A stretch of DNA of 20,349 nt from Solirubrobacteraceae bacterium (GTDB lineage Bacteria; Actinomycetota; Thermoleophilia; Solirubrobacterales; Solirubrobacteraceae), in the NCBI GenBank assembly GCA_025928415.1, contig JAICJK010000003.1:1-20349 (forward strand), in the 5' to 3' direction. The position numbers and the translations under genes are program-made. A model generated the notes under the pieces. The model searched no databases. It worked only from the letters and a program-made list of their open reading frames with translations, and was not told the origin of the DNA. Shown one piece after another: positions 7,029-15,003 of this stretch (position 1 is the first letter of the stretch; every line of letters starts with the position of its first letter).

Positions 7029-9208
7029 TCACCGCCGCGGCGTGCGGCGCCCGAGGCCGAACAGGCTGATGAGCGCCGGGACGAGGACCGTCCGGACCAG
7101 GAAGGCGTCGATGAGCAGCCCGGCCGACATCGCGAAGGCCAGCTCGCGGAAGGTGCGGACCGGGACGAGCGCGAGCAGCGAGAAGCTGAGCGCCAGGACG
7201 ATCCCCGCGACGGTGATCGCCCGCGCGGCGCGCGCGCCCGCCACCGCGACGGCCTCGCGCAGGGGGCGGACCTCGGCCTCCTGGCGGATGCGCCCGGTCA
7301 GGAACACGTTGTAGTCCGAGCCGAGCGCGAGCAGCAGCACCCCCGCGGCGAACGGGACCAGGTAGTCCGTGTCCGCCCGCCCGGCCAGGCCCTCGAACAC
7401 CCACACGGTCAGCCCGAGGCTCGCGGCCAGCGCGAGCACGCTGGCGGCCGCGAGGTAGAGCGGCGCGACCAGCGCGCGCAGCAGCACCGCGAGCATCAGC
7501 AGGACGGCTGCGAGCGCCACCGGCGCCACGCGCTGCATGTCGCTCCGCGCGGCCTCCAGCGTCTCGAGCGAGAGGGCGGTGTCCCCGGCCAGGCCGAAGC
7601 GCGCATCGCCGAGCCCCACCCCGGCCAGCGCGCCCGGCAGGATGCCCCGCAGCCCGGCCAGCCGGCGCAGGGCCGTGGCGCCGAGCGGATCGTCCCTGCT
7701 GATCAGCACGTAGCGCGCGGCGTTCCCCGAGCGCGCGAGGACCGCCCCGGCCGGCCCGCGGAAGGGCTGCTGCGCGGCGCCGAGGACGCCGGCGAAGCCG
7801 GGGTCGGTCCGCAGCACGGCCTGCAGGTCGTCCAGGGCCCCGCGGTCCCGGCCGAGCCCGCGCTGCTCGACGACGAGCACCGTGGGCGACAGCATCCCCG
7901 GCGCGAAGCCGCGCCGGAGCTGCGCGTAGGCCTGGCGGGCCTCGCTGCCGGCGGGCAGCCCGCGGATCACGGGGTCGCCGAGGTGCACCCGCAGCAGTCC
8001 CGACGCGCAGCCCAGCAGCACGACCACGCAGGCGAGCGCCACGGTCTTCGGGCGCCGCGCCGCGAGGCGGATGATGCGCGTGCGCCGCGGCCGGTGCACG
8101 TGCTCGTCCGGGGTCTCCTCCGCCGCGGCGGCCGCGGGCAGCTCGATCCCCGGCCGCGCCGGCCAGTACAGCCGGCGCCCCGTCACCGCCAGGGCCGCGG
8201 GCAGGAAGCTGACGGCGACGAGCAGGCCGACGAGCACCGCGACGGCGGTCCCGGGGCCGAAGGCCTGGAAGAAGCCGAGGTGGGCGACGATCAGCGAGGC
8301 GCTGGCCAGGCACACCGTCAGCCCGGCGATGCAGATCAGCCCGAGCAGCTCGGCGGCCATCCGCTCGGCGGCCACGACCGGCGGCTCGCCGTCGGCCAGC
8401 CGGCGCCGGAAGCGCGACAGGAAGAAGATCGCGTAGTCGCAGACGATGCCGAACAGGAGGACGACGACGACCGGCTCCACCTCGCTCGGCACCGCGATGC
8501 CCAGCCGCTCCCGAGCCAGCCCAGCACCCACACGGCCACGGCGTAGACGATCCCGACCGTCGCCAGCGTCGCGAGCGCCGGCCCGGGCGCGCGGAAGTGC
8601 AGCGCGACGGCCCCGGCGACGAGCAGCACGGTCAGCGCCTCCACGAGCGGCAGCGCCGAGCCGATCGCGTCGGACTGGTCGGCGCGCGCGCGGATCAGGC
8701 CCGTCACGCCCGCGTAGGCCCCGGGCCCGCGGACCACCGGGTGCTCGCGCAGGATCCGGTGGGCGAGGTCCAGCCGCTCCCCGGCGCCGACGTCGGAGCG
8801 GAAGTACAGGTAGGTCAGGGCGGTCGTCCCGCGCTCGGGCGCGAACGGCGGCCCGTCGAAGACGTTGATGACCGGGACCGCCGCGGCCACCCGCCCGAGG
8901 CCGGGCAGGTGGTGGCCGGTCAGCGCCGCGGCGCGGGCGACGACGCTCGCGCCCTGCGCCGCGGTCAGGCCGCCCGGCGCCCGCTCGACCAGGAGCGTCC
9001 GGCTCAGCAGCGGGAAGCCGAACAGCGCGAAGGACCGCTGCTCGGTCTCGATCGCCTTGGCGTGACGCGGGACCAGATCGCCGAGCGCGCCCGACTGCGA
9101 CTCGCCGATGCTCGGCAGCCAGATCGTCGCCGCGACGGTCGCGGCGACCCAGAAGGCCAGCACGAGCCAGCGGCCGCGCGCCAGCAGGAACGCGGCCCGG
9201 GCGGCCAC
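7029..9208 (-). pseudogene. MMPL/RND-type membrane transporter, interrupted by a one-base frameshift
   Basis: Two overlapping frames together encode a full MMPL transporter of about 726 residues. The N-terminal part (GTG 9206-9208 to about 8512) has a first membrane helix RGRWLVLAFWVAATVAATIWL, a large extracytoplasmic loop and helices up to YAVAVWVLGWLG. The continuation (about 8510 to 7029) has GIVCDYAIFFLSRFRRRLADGE, a second loop domain, and the second repeat motif ALGSDYNVFLTGRI, matching the GxxxDY motif of both RND halves. Adding one G on the minus strand in the GGG at 8512-8510 restores WLGERLGIAVP and makes 2181 bases, exactly 727 codons. The family uses proton-motive force to move lipids or other hydrophobic compounds. 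An in-frame TGA two codons upstream fixes the GTG start. A true mutation and an assembly error in a C-run are both possible. Confidence 0.88.
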
Positions 9209-9295
9209 CGCTCAGCGCCCCGCCCCGCGGCGCGCGGGCGTCCGACGTCGGACCGCCGCGGGCGCCGGGCCGGCGCGTCCGGGCAAGCGCATCCC
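9209..9295. promoter_or_regulatory. Divergent promoter region, MMPL transporter / enolase-superfamily gene
   Basis: These 87 bases separate the GTG of the transporter from the ATG of the enolase-superfamily gene and must contain both promoters. The dominant feature is the palindrome at 9233-9260. No clear -35/-10 pair or strong ribosome binding site for the plus-strand gene is visible. Confidence 0.6.
9233..9260. promoter_or_regulatory. Candidate operator: perfect 14-bp palindrome with outer arms
   Basis: GTCCGACGTCGGAC at 9240-9253 is its own reverse complement. Two mismatched pairs out, CGCGG (9233-9237) pairs with CCGCG (9256-9260), giving a 28-base interrupted palindrome. It sits between two divergent genes, 31 bases from one start and 42 from the other, a typical position for a shared operator. 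The core has the same GTCCG-N4-CGGAC form as the site before the Crp/Fnr gene. Confidence 0.55.
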
Positions 9296-10375
9296 ATGCC
9301 GAGCATCGAGCGCCTCGAGGTGCGCGCCGCGACGATCCCCACCGACGCGCCCGAGAGCGACGGCACGCTGGCCTGGGACAGCACGACGATCGTCCTGGTC
9401 CTCGCGCACGGCGGCGGGCGCACCGGCCTCGGCTGGACCTATGGCGACGCCGCGACCGGCAAGCTCATCGCCGGCAAGCTGGCCGGCGTGGTCTGCGGGA
9501 TGGACGCCGAGGCGCCGCCCGCGGCCTGGCTGGCCACCCAGAAGGCGCTGCGCAACGACGGCCGCTCGGGCATCGGCGGGATGGCGATCAGCGCCGTCGA
9601 CGTGGCCCTCTGGGATCTCGCCGCCCAGCTCCACGGCTGCGCGCTGGCCACGCTGGCCGGCCGCGTGCACGACCGCGTCCCGATCTACGGCTCCGGCGGC
9701 TTCTGCTCCTACTCCGACGAGCAGCTGCGCGACCAGCTCGGCGGCTGGGTCGCGCAGGGCATCCCGCGCGTCAAGATCAAGGTCGGGCGCCACCCGCTCG
9801 CCGACCCGCACCGCCTCGAGGTCGCCCGCGCGGCGATCGGCGATGACACGGAGCTGTTCGCCGACGCCAACGGCGCCTTCCACGCCGCCGAGGCGCTGGC
9901 CTGGGCGGAGCGCTACGCCGAGCACGGCGTGGTCTGGTTCGAGGAGCCCGTCTCCTCCGACGACAAGACCGGCCTGCGCCTGGTCCGCGACCGCGCGCCC
10001 GCCGGGATGGCGATCGCCGCGGGCGAGTACGCGAGCACGCTCGCGGACTTCGTCGGCCTGGCCGGCGTCGTCCACGTGCTGCAGGCCGACGCCACCCGCT
10101 GCGGCGGCGTCAGCGGGTTCGTCCGCGCGGCCGGGCTCGCGCAGGCGAGCCAGCTCCCGTTCTCCGCGCACTGCTGCCCGTCGATCCACGCCCACGCCGG
10201 CTGCGCCGCCGAGGCGCTCGTCCACCTGGAGTACTTCCACGACCACGCGCGCATCGAGGGCATGCTGTTCGACGGCGTCCTGGCGCCCGACGGCGGCGCG
10301 CTGGTCCCCGACCTCTCCCGCCCCGGGCTGGGGCTGGAGCTGCGCGAGGACGTCTTCACGCGCTACGAGGTGTAG
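9296..10375 (+). CDS. Enolase-superfamily enzyme, mandelate racemase subgroup
   Basis: A 359-residue member of the enolase superfamily with a complete mandelate-racemase-type active site. The KxK motif is VKIKVG (K160, K162). The metal ligands are D190 in FADANGAF, E216 in WFEEP and E244 in AAGEYA. The His-Asp dyad is D265 in QADATRCGG and H292 in SAHCCPSIH. These enzymes abstract the proton alpha to a carboxylate; most bacterial members dehydrate or epimerise sugar acids, so a sugar-acid dehydratase is plausible. The ATG at 9296 is chosen because the N-terminal capping domain (SIERLEVRAATIP) begins directly there. It is divergent from the transporter, and its last 13 bases overlap the 3' end of the convergent GMC oxidoreductase gene. 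The substrate cannot be named. Confidence 0.94.
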   Translation: MPSIERLEVRAATIPTDAPESDGTLAWDSTTIVLVLAHGGGRTGLGWTYGDAATGKLIAGKLAGVVCGMDAEAPPAAWLATQKALRNDGRSGIGGMAISAVDVALWDLAAQLHGCALATLAGRVHDRVPIYGSGGFCSYSDEQLRDQLGGWVAQGIPRVKIKVGRHPLADPHRLEVARAAIGDDTELFADANGAFHAAEALAWAERYAEHGVVWFEEPVSSDDKTGLRLVRDRAPAGMAIAAGEYASTLADFVGLAGVVHVLQADATRCGGVSGFVRAAGLAQASQLPFSAHCCPSIHAHAGCAAEALVHLEYFHDHARIEGMLFDGVLAPDGGALVPDLSRPGLGLELREDVFTRYEV

Positions 10376-12048
10376 GACGCCGCGCCGGCCGGCTCGGCCG
10401 ACGCCGTCACCAGCCGCTTGCCCAGCCGCTCGCCGAGCCGCGAGGCCAGCGCCATGATCGTCAGCGCCGGGTTGGCCGAGCCCTCGGTGGGCATGACGCT
10501 GCCGTCGCAGACGAACAGGTTGGCCAGCCCCCACACGCGCTGGTCGCGGTCGCAGACGCTCTCCTCGGGCCGGAAGCCCATCCGCGCGCCGCCGACGAGG
10601 TGCGCGTAGCGGTCGATGGTCAGGGTGTCCTGCGCCTCCGCCGCCTCCCAGACCGTCTCGAGCACCTTCGTGCCGTAGGCGATGTTCGCCCGGTCGTTGT
10701 CGCACTGGGTGTAGTCGAAGCGGGCGACCGGCAGGCCGTGGCTGTCGTGCTCGTCGGCGAGGGTGACGCGGTTGCGGGCCTGGGGCAGCAGCTCGCAGAG
10801 CAGGCCGAGCGTCGTCCAGTGGTTGTAGTCGCGCATGTACTCGCGCAGCCCCCGGCCCCAGTGGCCGTCGGCGAGCACGTGCTCGGCCCAGGCGATGGGC
10901 AGCGGGCCGACGGTCTGGATCGAGAACCCGCGGGCGAAGCCGCGCGCCAGGTCGGTCTCGTAGAACTGCTCGGAGGAGATCTCCGGCGGCGGCGCCTTCC
11001 ACTGGCGCAGCGGCTGCGGGAAGCGCGCGGCGACCTGCGAGGCGCCCTGCACCATCAGGTAGCGCCCGAGCTGGTCGTGGCGATTGCCCAGCCCGTCCTC
11101 CCAGCCCTCGGTCGCGCTGAGCAGCAGCAGGCGCGGCGTCTCGATCGAGTACCCGCAGACGGCGACCGCCGCGCCGCGCTGGAAGCGCTCGACGCCGTCG
11201 CGCAGGTAGGTGACGCCGGTCACGCGGTCGCCGGCGACCTCGACGCGGGCGGCATGGCTGTCCGCCCGGACCTCGACGCCGTGGGCGATCGCGTCCGGGA
11301 GGTGGGTGATCAGCGGGCTGGCCTTCGCGTTGACCTTGCAGCCCTGCAGGCAGAAGCCGCGGTAGATGCAGTGGGGGCGGTTGCCGAACGTCCCGTTGGG
11401 GATCGCCACGGGCCCGACGCGCATCTCGATGCCCGCCTTGCGCGCGCCCTCCCGGCCCAGCTCGGAGGCCCCGGACAACGGGTGGGCGGCGTGCGGGTAG
11501 GAGTGCGGGTCGCCCCACGGCCAGTCCTGGCCGGCCACCGGCAGCTCGCGCTCGACCTTCTCGTAGTGCGGCTTGAGGTCGGCGTAGCTCAGCGGCCAGT
11601 CGGCGCCGACGCCGTCGCGCGTGTAGGTCTCGAAGTCCGACGGGTGGAAGCGCGGCGTGTAGCCGGCGAAGTGGACCATCGAGCCGCCGACGCCGTGGCC
11701 GGAGTTGTTCTTGCCGAGCTCGACGGGGTCCTCGCCGCCGATCACGCGCGGCGCGGTCCAGTAGATCTTGTGCTGCCCGGCCTCGTCGGAGACCCAGTCG
11801 CGGTCCGGGTCCCAGAACGGCCCGGACTCCAGGATCACGATCCGCCAGCCCGCGCGCGCCAGGCGCTGGGCGAGCACCGAGCCGCCGGCGCCCGCCCCGA
11901 CGATGACGAGGTCGACCTCGTCGTCGTCGCGGTAGTGCGGCATCGCCTCGGTGGGGACCGCGCGGCGGTGGACGTCGAGCAGGAAGGCCGAGTCGTTGTC
12001 CTCCGGGAAGACGGCGCCCTTGGCGGCGCGGGCCAGGCGCCGGCTCAC
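10363..12048 (-). CDS. GMC-family oxidoreductase, gluconate-dehydrogenase-like FAD subunit
   Basis: A 561-residue flavoprotein of the GMC family, closest in style to the large subunit of membrane-bound gluconate/sorbitol dehydrogenases, which oxidise sugars, sugar acids or alcohols. The FAD motif is DLVIVGAGAGGSVLAQRLARAG (first Gly about residue 51), followed by ILESGPFW. The region GVGGSMVHFAGYTPRFHPSDF is typical of this branch, and the C-terminal active-site pair is H483 (HLVGGARMG) and N526 (SANPALTI). A Cys-rich segment, HCIYRGFCLQGCKVNAKAS, lies mid-protein. Fe-S clusters occur in some relatives, but this spacing (C-x6-C-x3-C) is not one I can equate with them. GTG 12046-12048 overlaps the stop of the subunit-3-like gene in GTGA, which fixes the start. 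There is no Tat signal or membrane helix. It is the last gene of a four-gene coupled operon. Confidence 0.94.
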   Translation of the reverse strand: MSRRLARAAKGAVFPEDNDSAFLLDVHRRAVPTEAMPHYRDDDEVDLVIVGAGAGGSVLAQRLARAGWRIVILESGPFWDPDRDWVSDEAGQHKIYWTAPRVIGGEDPVELGKNNSGHGVGGSMVHFAGYTPRFHPSDFETYTRDGVGADWPLSYADLKPHYEKVERELPVAGQDWPWGDPHSYPHAAHPLSGASELGREGARKAGIEMRVGPVAIPNGTFGNRPHCIYRGFCLQGCKVNAKASPLITHLPDAIAHGVEVRADSHAARVEVAGDRVTGVTYLRDGVERFQRGAAVAVCGYSIETPRLLLLSATEGWEDGLGNRHDQLGRYLMVQGASQVAARFPQPLRQWKAPPPEISSEQFYETDLARGFARGFSIQTVGPLPIAWAEHVLADGHWGRGLREYMRDYNHWTTLGLLCELLPQARNRVTLADEHDSHGLPVARFDYTQCDNDRANIAYGTKVLETVWEAAEAQDTLTIDRYAHLVGGARMGFRPEESVCDRDQRVWGLANLFVCDGSVMPTEGSANPALTIMALASRLGERLGKRLVTASAEPAGAASYTS

Positions 12049-12776
12049 TTCAGTCCCCGCCGCGGGACGTCGATGACCGGGTCCTCCTCGAAGGCCTCGG
12101 GCCGCTCCCACGGCTCGCGGCCCTGCGGCCCCTGGTGCATCCGCATGTACCCGCGGGGATAGGCGGGCCCGCCGAAGCCGATCTCGTTGAACGCCCACGG
12201 GTGCGAGTAGAACTCGCTCAGCGCGCCGCGCATGACGACCGACCAGGCTCGCGAGACGTTGAGGTCCTCGGACTCCAGCTCGCCCTCGGAGAACGCGTCG
12301 ACGACCGCGTCCCTGGCCTCGTCGTCGAGCGCCGCGAAGCTCGGTGCGCCGCGCTCGCGGGCGACGCGGTCCAGCATCGCGGCCACGCGCCGCCAGGTCT
12401 CGGGGTCCTCGGGCATGTCCTCATACCGGTAGCCGTCGAGCTTGCCCTGCGCGAACTTCTTGTCGACCATCTCGAAGACGGGGATCCGCGGCTCTGCGTC
12501 CTGGGCCAGCACGACGTCGAGGAACGGGCGCAGGCACGCCTCCTCGGCGGCGGTGAAGACGGTGACCGGCGGGACCTCGCGCGCCCGCGACTCGAGCAGC
12601 TCCCGCGTGACCGGGTCCCAGTGATCGGCCTGCGCGAGCACGTCGTAGTCCGGGTAGCGGCCGTGCATCTGCGGGGTGAGCCCGGCGCGCTGGCGCGGCA
12701 GCTCCTCCGGCGGGCGCGGCTCGCCGTCCGCGCTCTGCTTGGGCAGGTGGCCCGCCTCGCGGAACGAGCGCGCCAT
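12045..12776 (-). CDS. Gluconate 2-dehydrogenase subunit 3 family protein
   Basis: A 243-residue protein matching the gluconate 2-dehydrogenase subunit 3 family, the small subunit that accompanies GMC-type dehydrogenases. The core is VFTAAEEACLRPFLDVVL, PRIPVFEMVDKKFAQGKLDGY and later ARDAVVDAFSEGELESEDL, with a C-terminal segment rich in aromatic residues and Gly (FYSHPWAFNEIGFGGPAYPRG). In known complexes the small subunit carries a Tat signal that exports the pair. Here the N-terminus (MARSFREAGHLPKQS) is hydrophilic with no twin-arginine motif, so the complex may stay in the cytoplasm. ATG 12774-12776 shares one base with the stop of the upstream gene (TGATG) and is preceded by GGGAG at 5 bases. 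Its stop overlaps the GMC start by 4 bases, so the two are made together. Confidence 0.9.
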   Translation of the reverse strand: MARSFREAGHLPKQSADGEPRPPEELPRQRAGLTPQMHGRYPDYDVLAQADHWDPVTRELLESRAREVPPVTVFTAAEEACLRPFLDVVLAQDAEPRIPVFEMVDKKFAQGKLDGYRYEDMPEDPETWRRVAAMLDRVARERGAPSFAALDDEARDAVVDAFSEGELESEDLNVSRAWSVVMRGALSEFYSHPWAFNEIGFGGPAYPRGYMRMHQGPQGREPWERPEAFEEDPVIDVPRRGLK

Positions 12777-13219
12777 CAGCGCTCCCGCCGCATGATCCCG
12801 GCGGCCAGGCCGAGCGCGCCGACCAGCGCCAGCGAGCCCGGCGCCAGCGCGGGCGGCCCCATGACGAGGTTGTAGGTCGGCTCGCGGAAGCCGCCGGGCT
12901 TGCGCCAGACGCCGCGCATGTGCATGAACAGGCCCACCCCGCCGTCGGCCAGGTAGCAGGCGCCCATCGCCGGGAGCACCGTCTTCGCGGCGCGCTCGGA
13001 GGCCACCCCCGCCACCCCCGCGGCGCTGAGCGCCGGCGACAGGAAGACCGGCGTCCACATCCACTTGTTGCCGAACGACCCGCCGTAGTGGTTGAGGTAG
13101 ATCTCGACGCCGAGCGGCAGGGCGGTCACCGCCGTCGCCGCGCTGAGGAGCTTCTGCGCGCGGCCGCGCCGGACGTTGGCGATCGTCCGCGACGCGACCC
13201 CCCGCGGGCGCCGCCTCAT
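12776..13219 (-). CDS. Small integral membrane protein in dehydrogenase operon
   Basis: A 147-residue protein of no family I can name. A basic N-terminus (MRRRPRGVASRTIANVRRGR) precedes about four hydrophobic segments: roughly 24-40 (LLSAATAVTALPLGVEI), 55-75 (TPVFLSPALSAAGVAGVAS), 80-98 (TVLPAMGACYLADGGVGLF) and 119-143 (VMGPPALAPGSLALVGALG). Conserved-looking polar and aromatic groups between them (YLNHYGGSFGNKW, FMHMRGVWRKPGGF) hold His residues. There is no CxxCH heme motif. The ATG overlaps the stop of the PoxB-like gene (ATGA), and its own stop overlaps the subunit-3-like gene (TGATG). Because it sits between a TPP enzyme and a flavoprotein dehydrogenase, I infer a membrane anchor or quinone-facing subunit. 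The positive-inside rule would place the N-terminus in the cytoplasm. Confidence 0.88.
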   Translation of the reverse strand: MRRRPRGVASRTIANVRRGRAQKLLSAATAVTALPLGVEIYLNHYGGSFGNKWMWTPVFLSPALSAAGVAGVASERAAKTVLPAMGACYLADGGVGLFMHMRGVWRKPGGFREPTYNLVMGPPALAPGSLALVGALGLAAGIMRRER

Positions 13220-15003
13220 CGGTTGACGAACTCCGCGAGCTTGCCCTTGATCGCCTCCCGGATGATCTTGGGCGTGGCCGGCTCGCCGCCCATCATGGCC
13301 TTGGCCAGCCCCTCGGCCTGCTCGAAGCGGATGTGCGGCGGCAGCGGCGGGACCTCGGGGTCGGTGATGACCTCGATGAGCGCCGGGCGCCCCGCGCTGA
13401 GCGCCTCGTCCCACGCGGGCCCGACGTCCTCGGGCTTGTCGACCCGGATGCCGTGCAGGCCGAGCAGCCGCGCGAAGGCCGCGTACTGGAAGTCGGGCAG
13501 GACCTGGGAGACGTCGAGCTTGGGGTCGCCCGACATCACCCGCTGCTCCCAGGTCACCTGGTTGAGGTCGTCGTTGTGCAGCACGCAGAAGACCGCCCGC
13601 TGATCGGCCCAGCGCTCGGCGTAGCGGGCGATGTCCAGCATCGCGTTCATGCCCAGCATCTGGAAGGCGCCGTCCCCCATGACCGCGATCACCGGCCGGT
13701 CGGGGTGGGCGAACTTCGCCGCGAGCGCGTAGGGCACCGCCGGGCACATCGTCGCGAGCGTCCCGGAGAGCGCGGCGGTCATCCCGTCGCGGATGCGCAG
13801 GTGGCGCGCCCACCAGTTCGTCGCCGAGCCCGAGTCGGCGGTCAGCATGACGTTGTCGGGCAGCCGCTTGGAGAGCTCGTGGAAGACGAGCTGGGGGTTC
13901 ACGGGGTCGGCCGACTCGTGCGCGCGGTCGTCGAGGATCTCCCACCAGCGCGTGACGTTGGCCTCGATCTCCTGCCGCCAGGAGGAGTCCTCCTTGGCGA
14001 CCAGCAGCGGCAGGAGCTGCTCGATCGTCGCCACCGCGTCCCCCACGAGGTTGATCTCCATCGGGTAGCGCATGCCGATCAGGCGGGCGTCGATGTCGAT
14101 CTGGATGCCGCGCGCCTGGCCCGGCTCCGGCAGCCACTCCGAGTACGGGAAGCTCGACCCGATCATGAGGAACGTGTCGCAGCTCTCGATCATGTCGTTG
14201 GTCGGCTTGGTGCCGAGCAGGCCGATCGAGCCGGTGACGTAGGGCAGCTCGTCGGACAGCGCGGCGCGGCCGTTGAGCGCCTTGGCGACGCCGGCGCCGA
14301 GCGTGTCCGCGAGCTGCTCGACCTGGCGCGCGGCCCCCTTGGCGCCCTGGCCGATCAGGATCGCCACCTTGGAGCCGGCGTTCAGGATCTCGGCGGCCTG
14401 GCGCAGCAGGTCGGGATCCGGGGTGACCTGCGGATGCCCGACGCCCTGGGCGGAGGACGGGACGCCGCCGTGCTCGCGCGGCGGCGGCTCGAAGGGGGAC
14501 TCCTGGACGTCGTTGGGGATGATGATGCAGGTGACCGAGCGGGTCTCCTTGGCGATCCGCATCGCGCGGTCGACGAGGTGCGGCGCCTGCGAGGGGACCA
14601 TGCAGGTGTGCACGAACTCGCTGGCGACGTCCTTGAACAGGACGGGCAGGTCGACCTCCTGCTGGAAGTTCGAGCCGAGCGCCATGCGCGCCTGCTGGCC
14701 GACGATCGCCACGACCGGCTGATGGTCGAGCTTGGCGTCGTAGAGGCCGTTGAGCAGGTGGATCGCGCCGGGGCCCGAGGTGGCCATGCAGACGCCGACC
14801 TCGCCGGTGAACTTCGCGTGCGCGCAGGCCGCGAACGCGGCGATCTCCTCGTGGCGGGTCTGGATGAAGTCGAGGCGGTCCTCGACGTGGTGGAAGCCGC
14901 CCATCAGCCCGTTGATGCCGTCCCCGGGATAGCCGTAGATCCGCCGCACCCCCCAGTCGGCGAGGCGGTTGAGGACGAACTCGGCGACGGTGGTCTTGGC
15001 CAT
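13216..15003 (-). CDS. PoxB-like thiamine-diphosphate-dependent enzyme
   Basis: A 595-residue protein of the pyruvate oxidase/acetolactate synthase superfamily, most like pyruvate dehydrogenase (quinone). The N-terminal pyrimidine-binding domain has YGYPGDGINGLM and the activating Glu in TRHEEIAAFAACAHAKF (E52/E53), followed by MATSGPGAIHLLNGLYDA. The central FAD/Rossmann-like domain has AILIGQGAKGAARQVEQLA and MIGSSFPYSEWLP. The C-terminal domain has the TPP motif GDGAFQML (G443-G445) with HNDDLNQVTWEQ (N477). Pyruvate to acetate plus CO2 with electrons to quinone is the expected chemistry, but other 2-oxo acids are possible. The ATG start is preceded by TAGGGG. It is the first gene of a four-gene operon whose cistrons all overlap. 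Annotation as PoxB is provisional. Confidence 0.93.
   Translation of the reverse strand: MAKTTVAEFVLNRLADWGVRRIYGYPGDGINGLMGGFHHVEDRLDFIQTRHEEIAAFAACAHAKFTGEVGVCMATSGPGAIHLLNGLYDAKLDHQPVVAIVGQQARMALGSNFQQEVDLPVLFKDVASEFVHTCMVPSQAPHLVDRAMRIAKETRSVTCIIIPNDVQESPFEPPPREHGGVPSSAQGVGHPQVTPDPDLLRQAAEILNAGSKVAILIGQGAKGAARQVEQLADTLGAGVAKALNGRAALSDELPYVTGSIGLLGTKPTNDMIESCDTFLMIGSSFPYSEWLPEPGQARGIQIDIDARLIGMRYPMEINLVGDAVATIEQLLPLLVAKEDSSWRQEIEANVTRWWEILDDRAHESADPVNPQLVFHELSKRLPDNVMLTADSGSATNWWARHLRIRDGMTAALSGTLATMCPAVPYALAAKFAHPDRPVIAVMGDGAFQMLGMNAMLDIARYAERWADQRAVFCVLHNDDLNQVTWEQRVMSGDPKLDVSQVLPDFQYAAFARLLGLHGIRVDKPEDVGPAWDEALSAGRPALIEVITDPEVPPLPPHIRFEQAEGLAKAMMGGEPATPKIIREAIKGKLAEFVNR

Noticed and set aside
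8500..8530. Programmed ribosomal frameshifting in the MMPL gene
   Set aside because: There is no slippery heptamer or Shine-Dalgarno-like stimulator at the junction, and a lost base in a short C-run is a simpler explanation.
11260..11271. GTCC-GCCC-GGAC palindrome inside the GMC gene as another regulator site
   Set aside because: It lies inside coding DNA, has 4-base arms and the wrong spacing relative to GTCCG-N4-CGGAC, so it is probably chance.
9212..11518. A 768-codon open frame on the minus strand
   Set aside because: Out of frame with the GMC gene and antisense to the enolase-superfamily gene, both of which have complete family motifs.
12049..12198. Longer N-terminus for the GMC gene starting near 12198
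   Set aside because: The added residues are low-complexity shadow of the subunit-3-like gene. The GTGA overlap at 12045-12048 and the family length favour the shorter start.
12776..13219. Missing cytochrome c subunit of the dehydrogenase
   Set aside because: No CxxCH motif is present and there is only one Cys, so it is not a c-type cytochrome.
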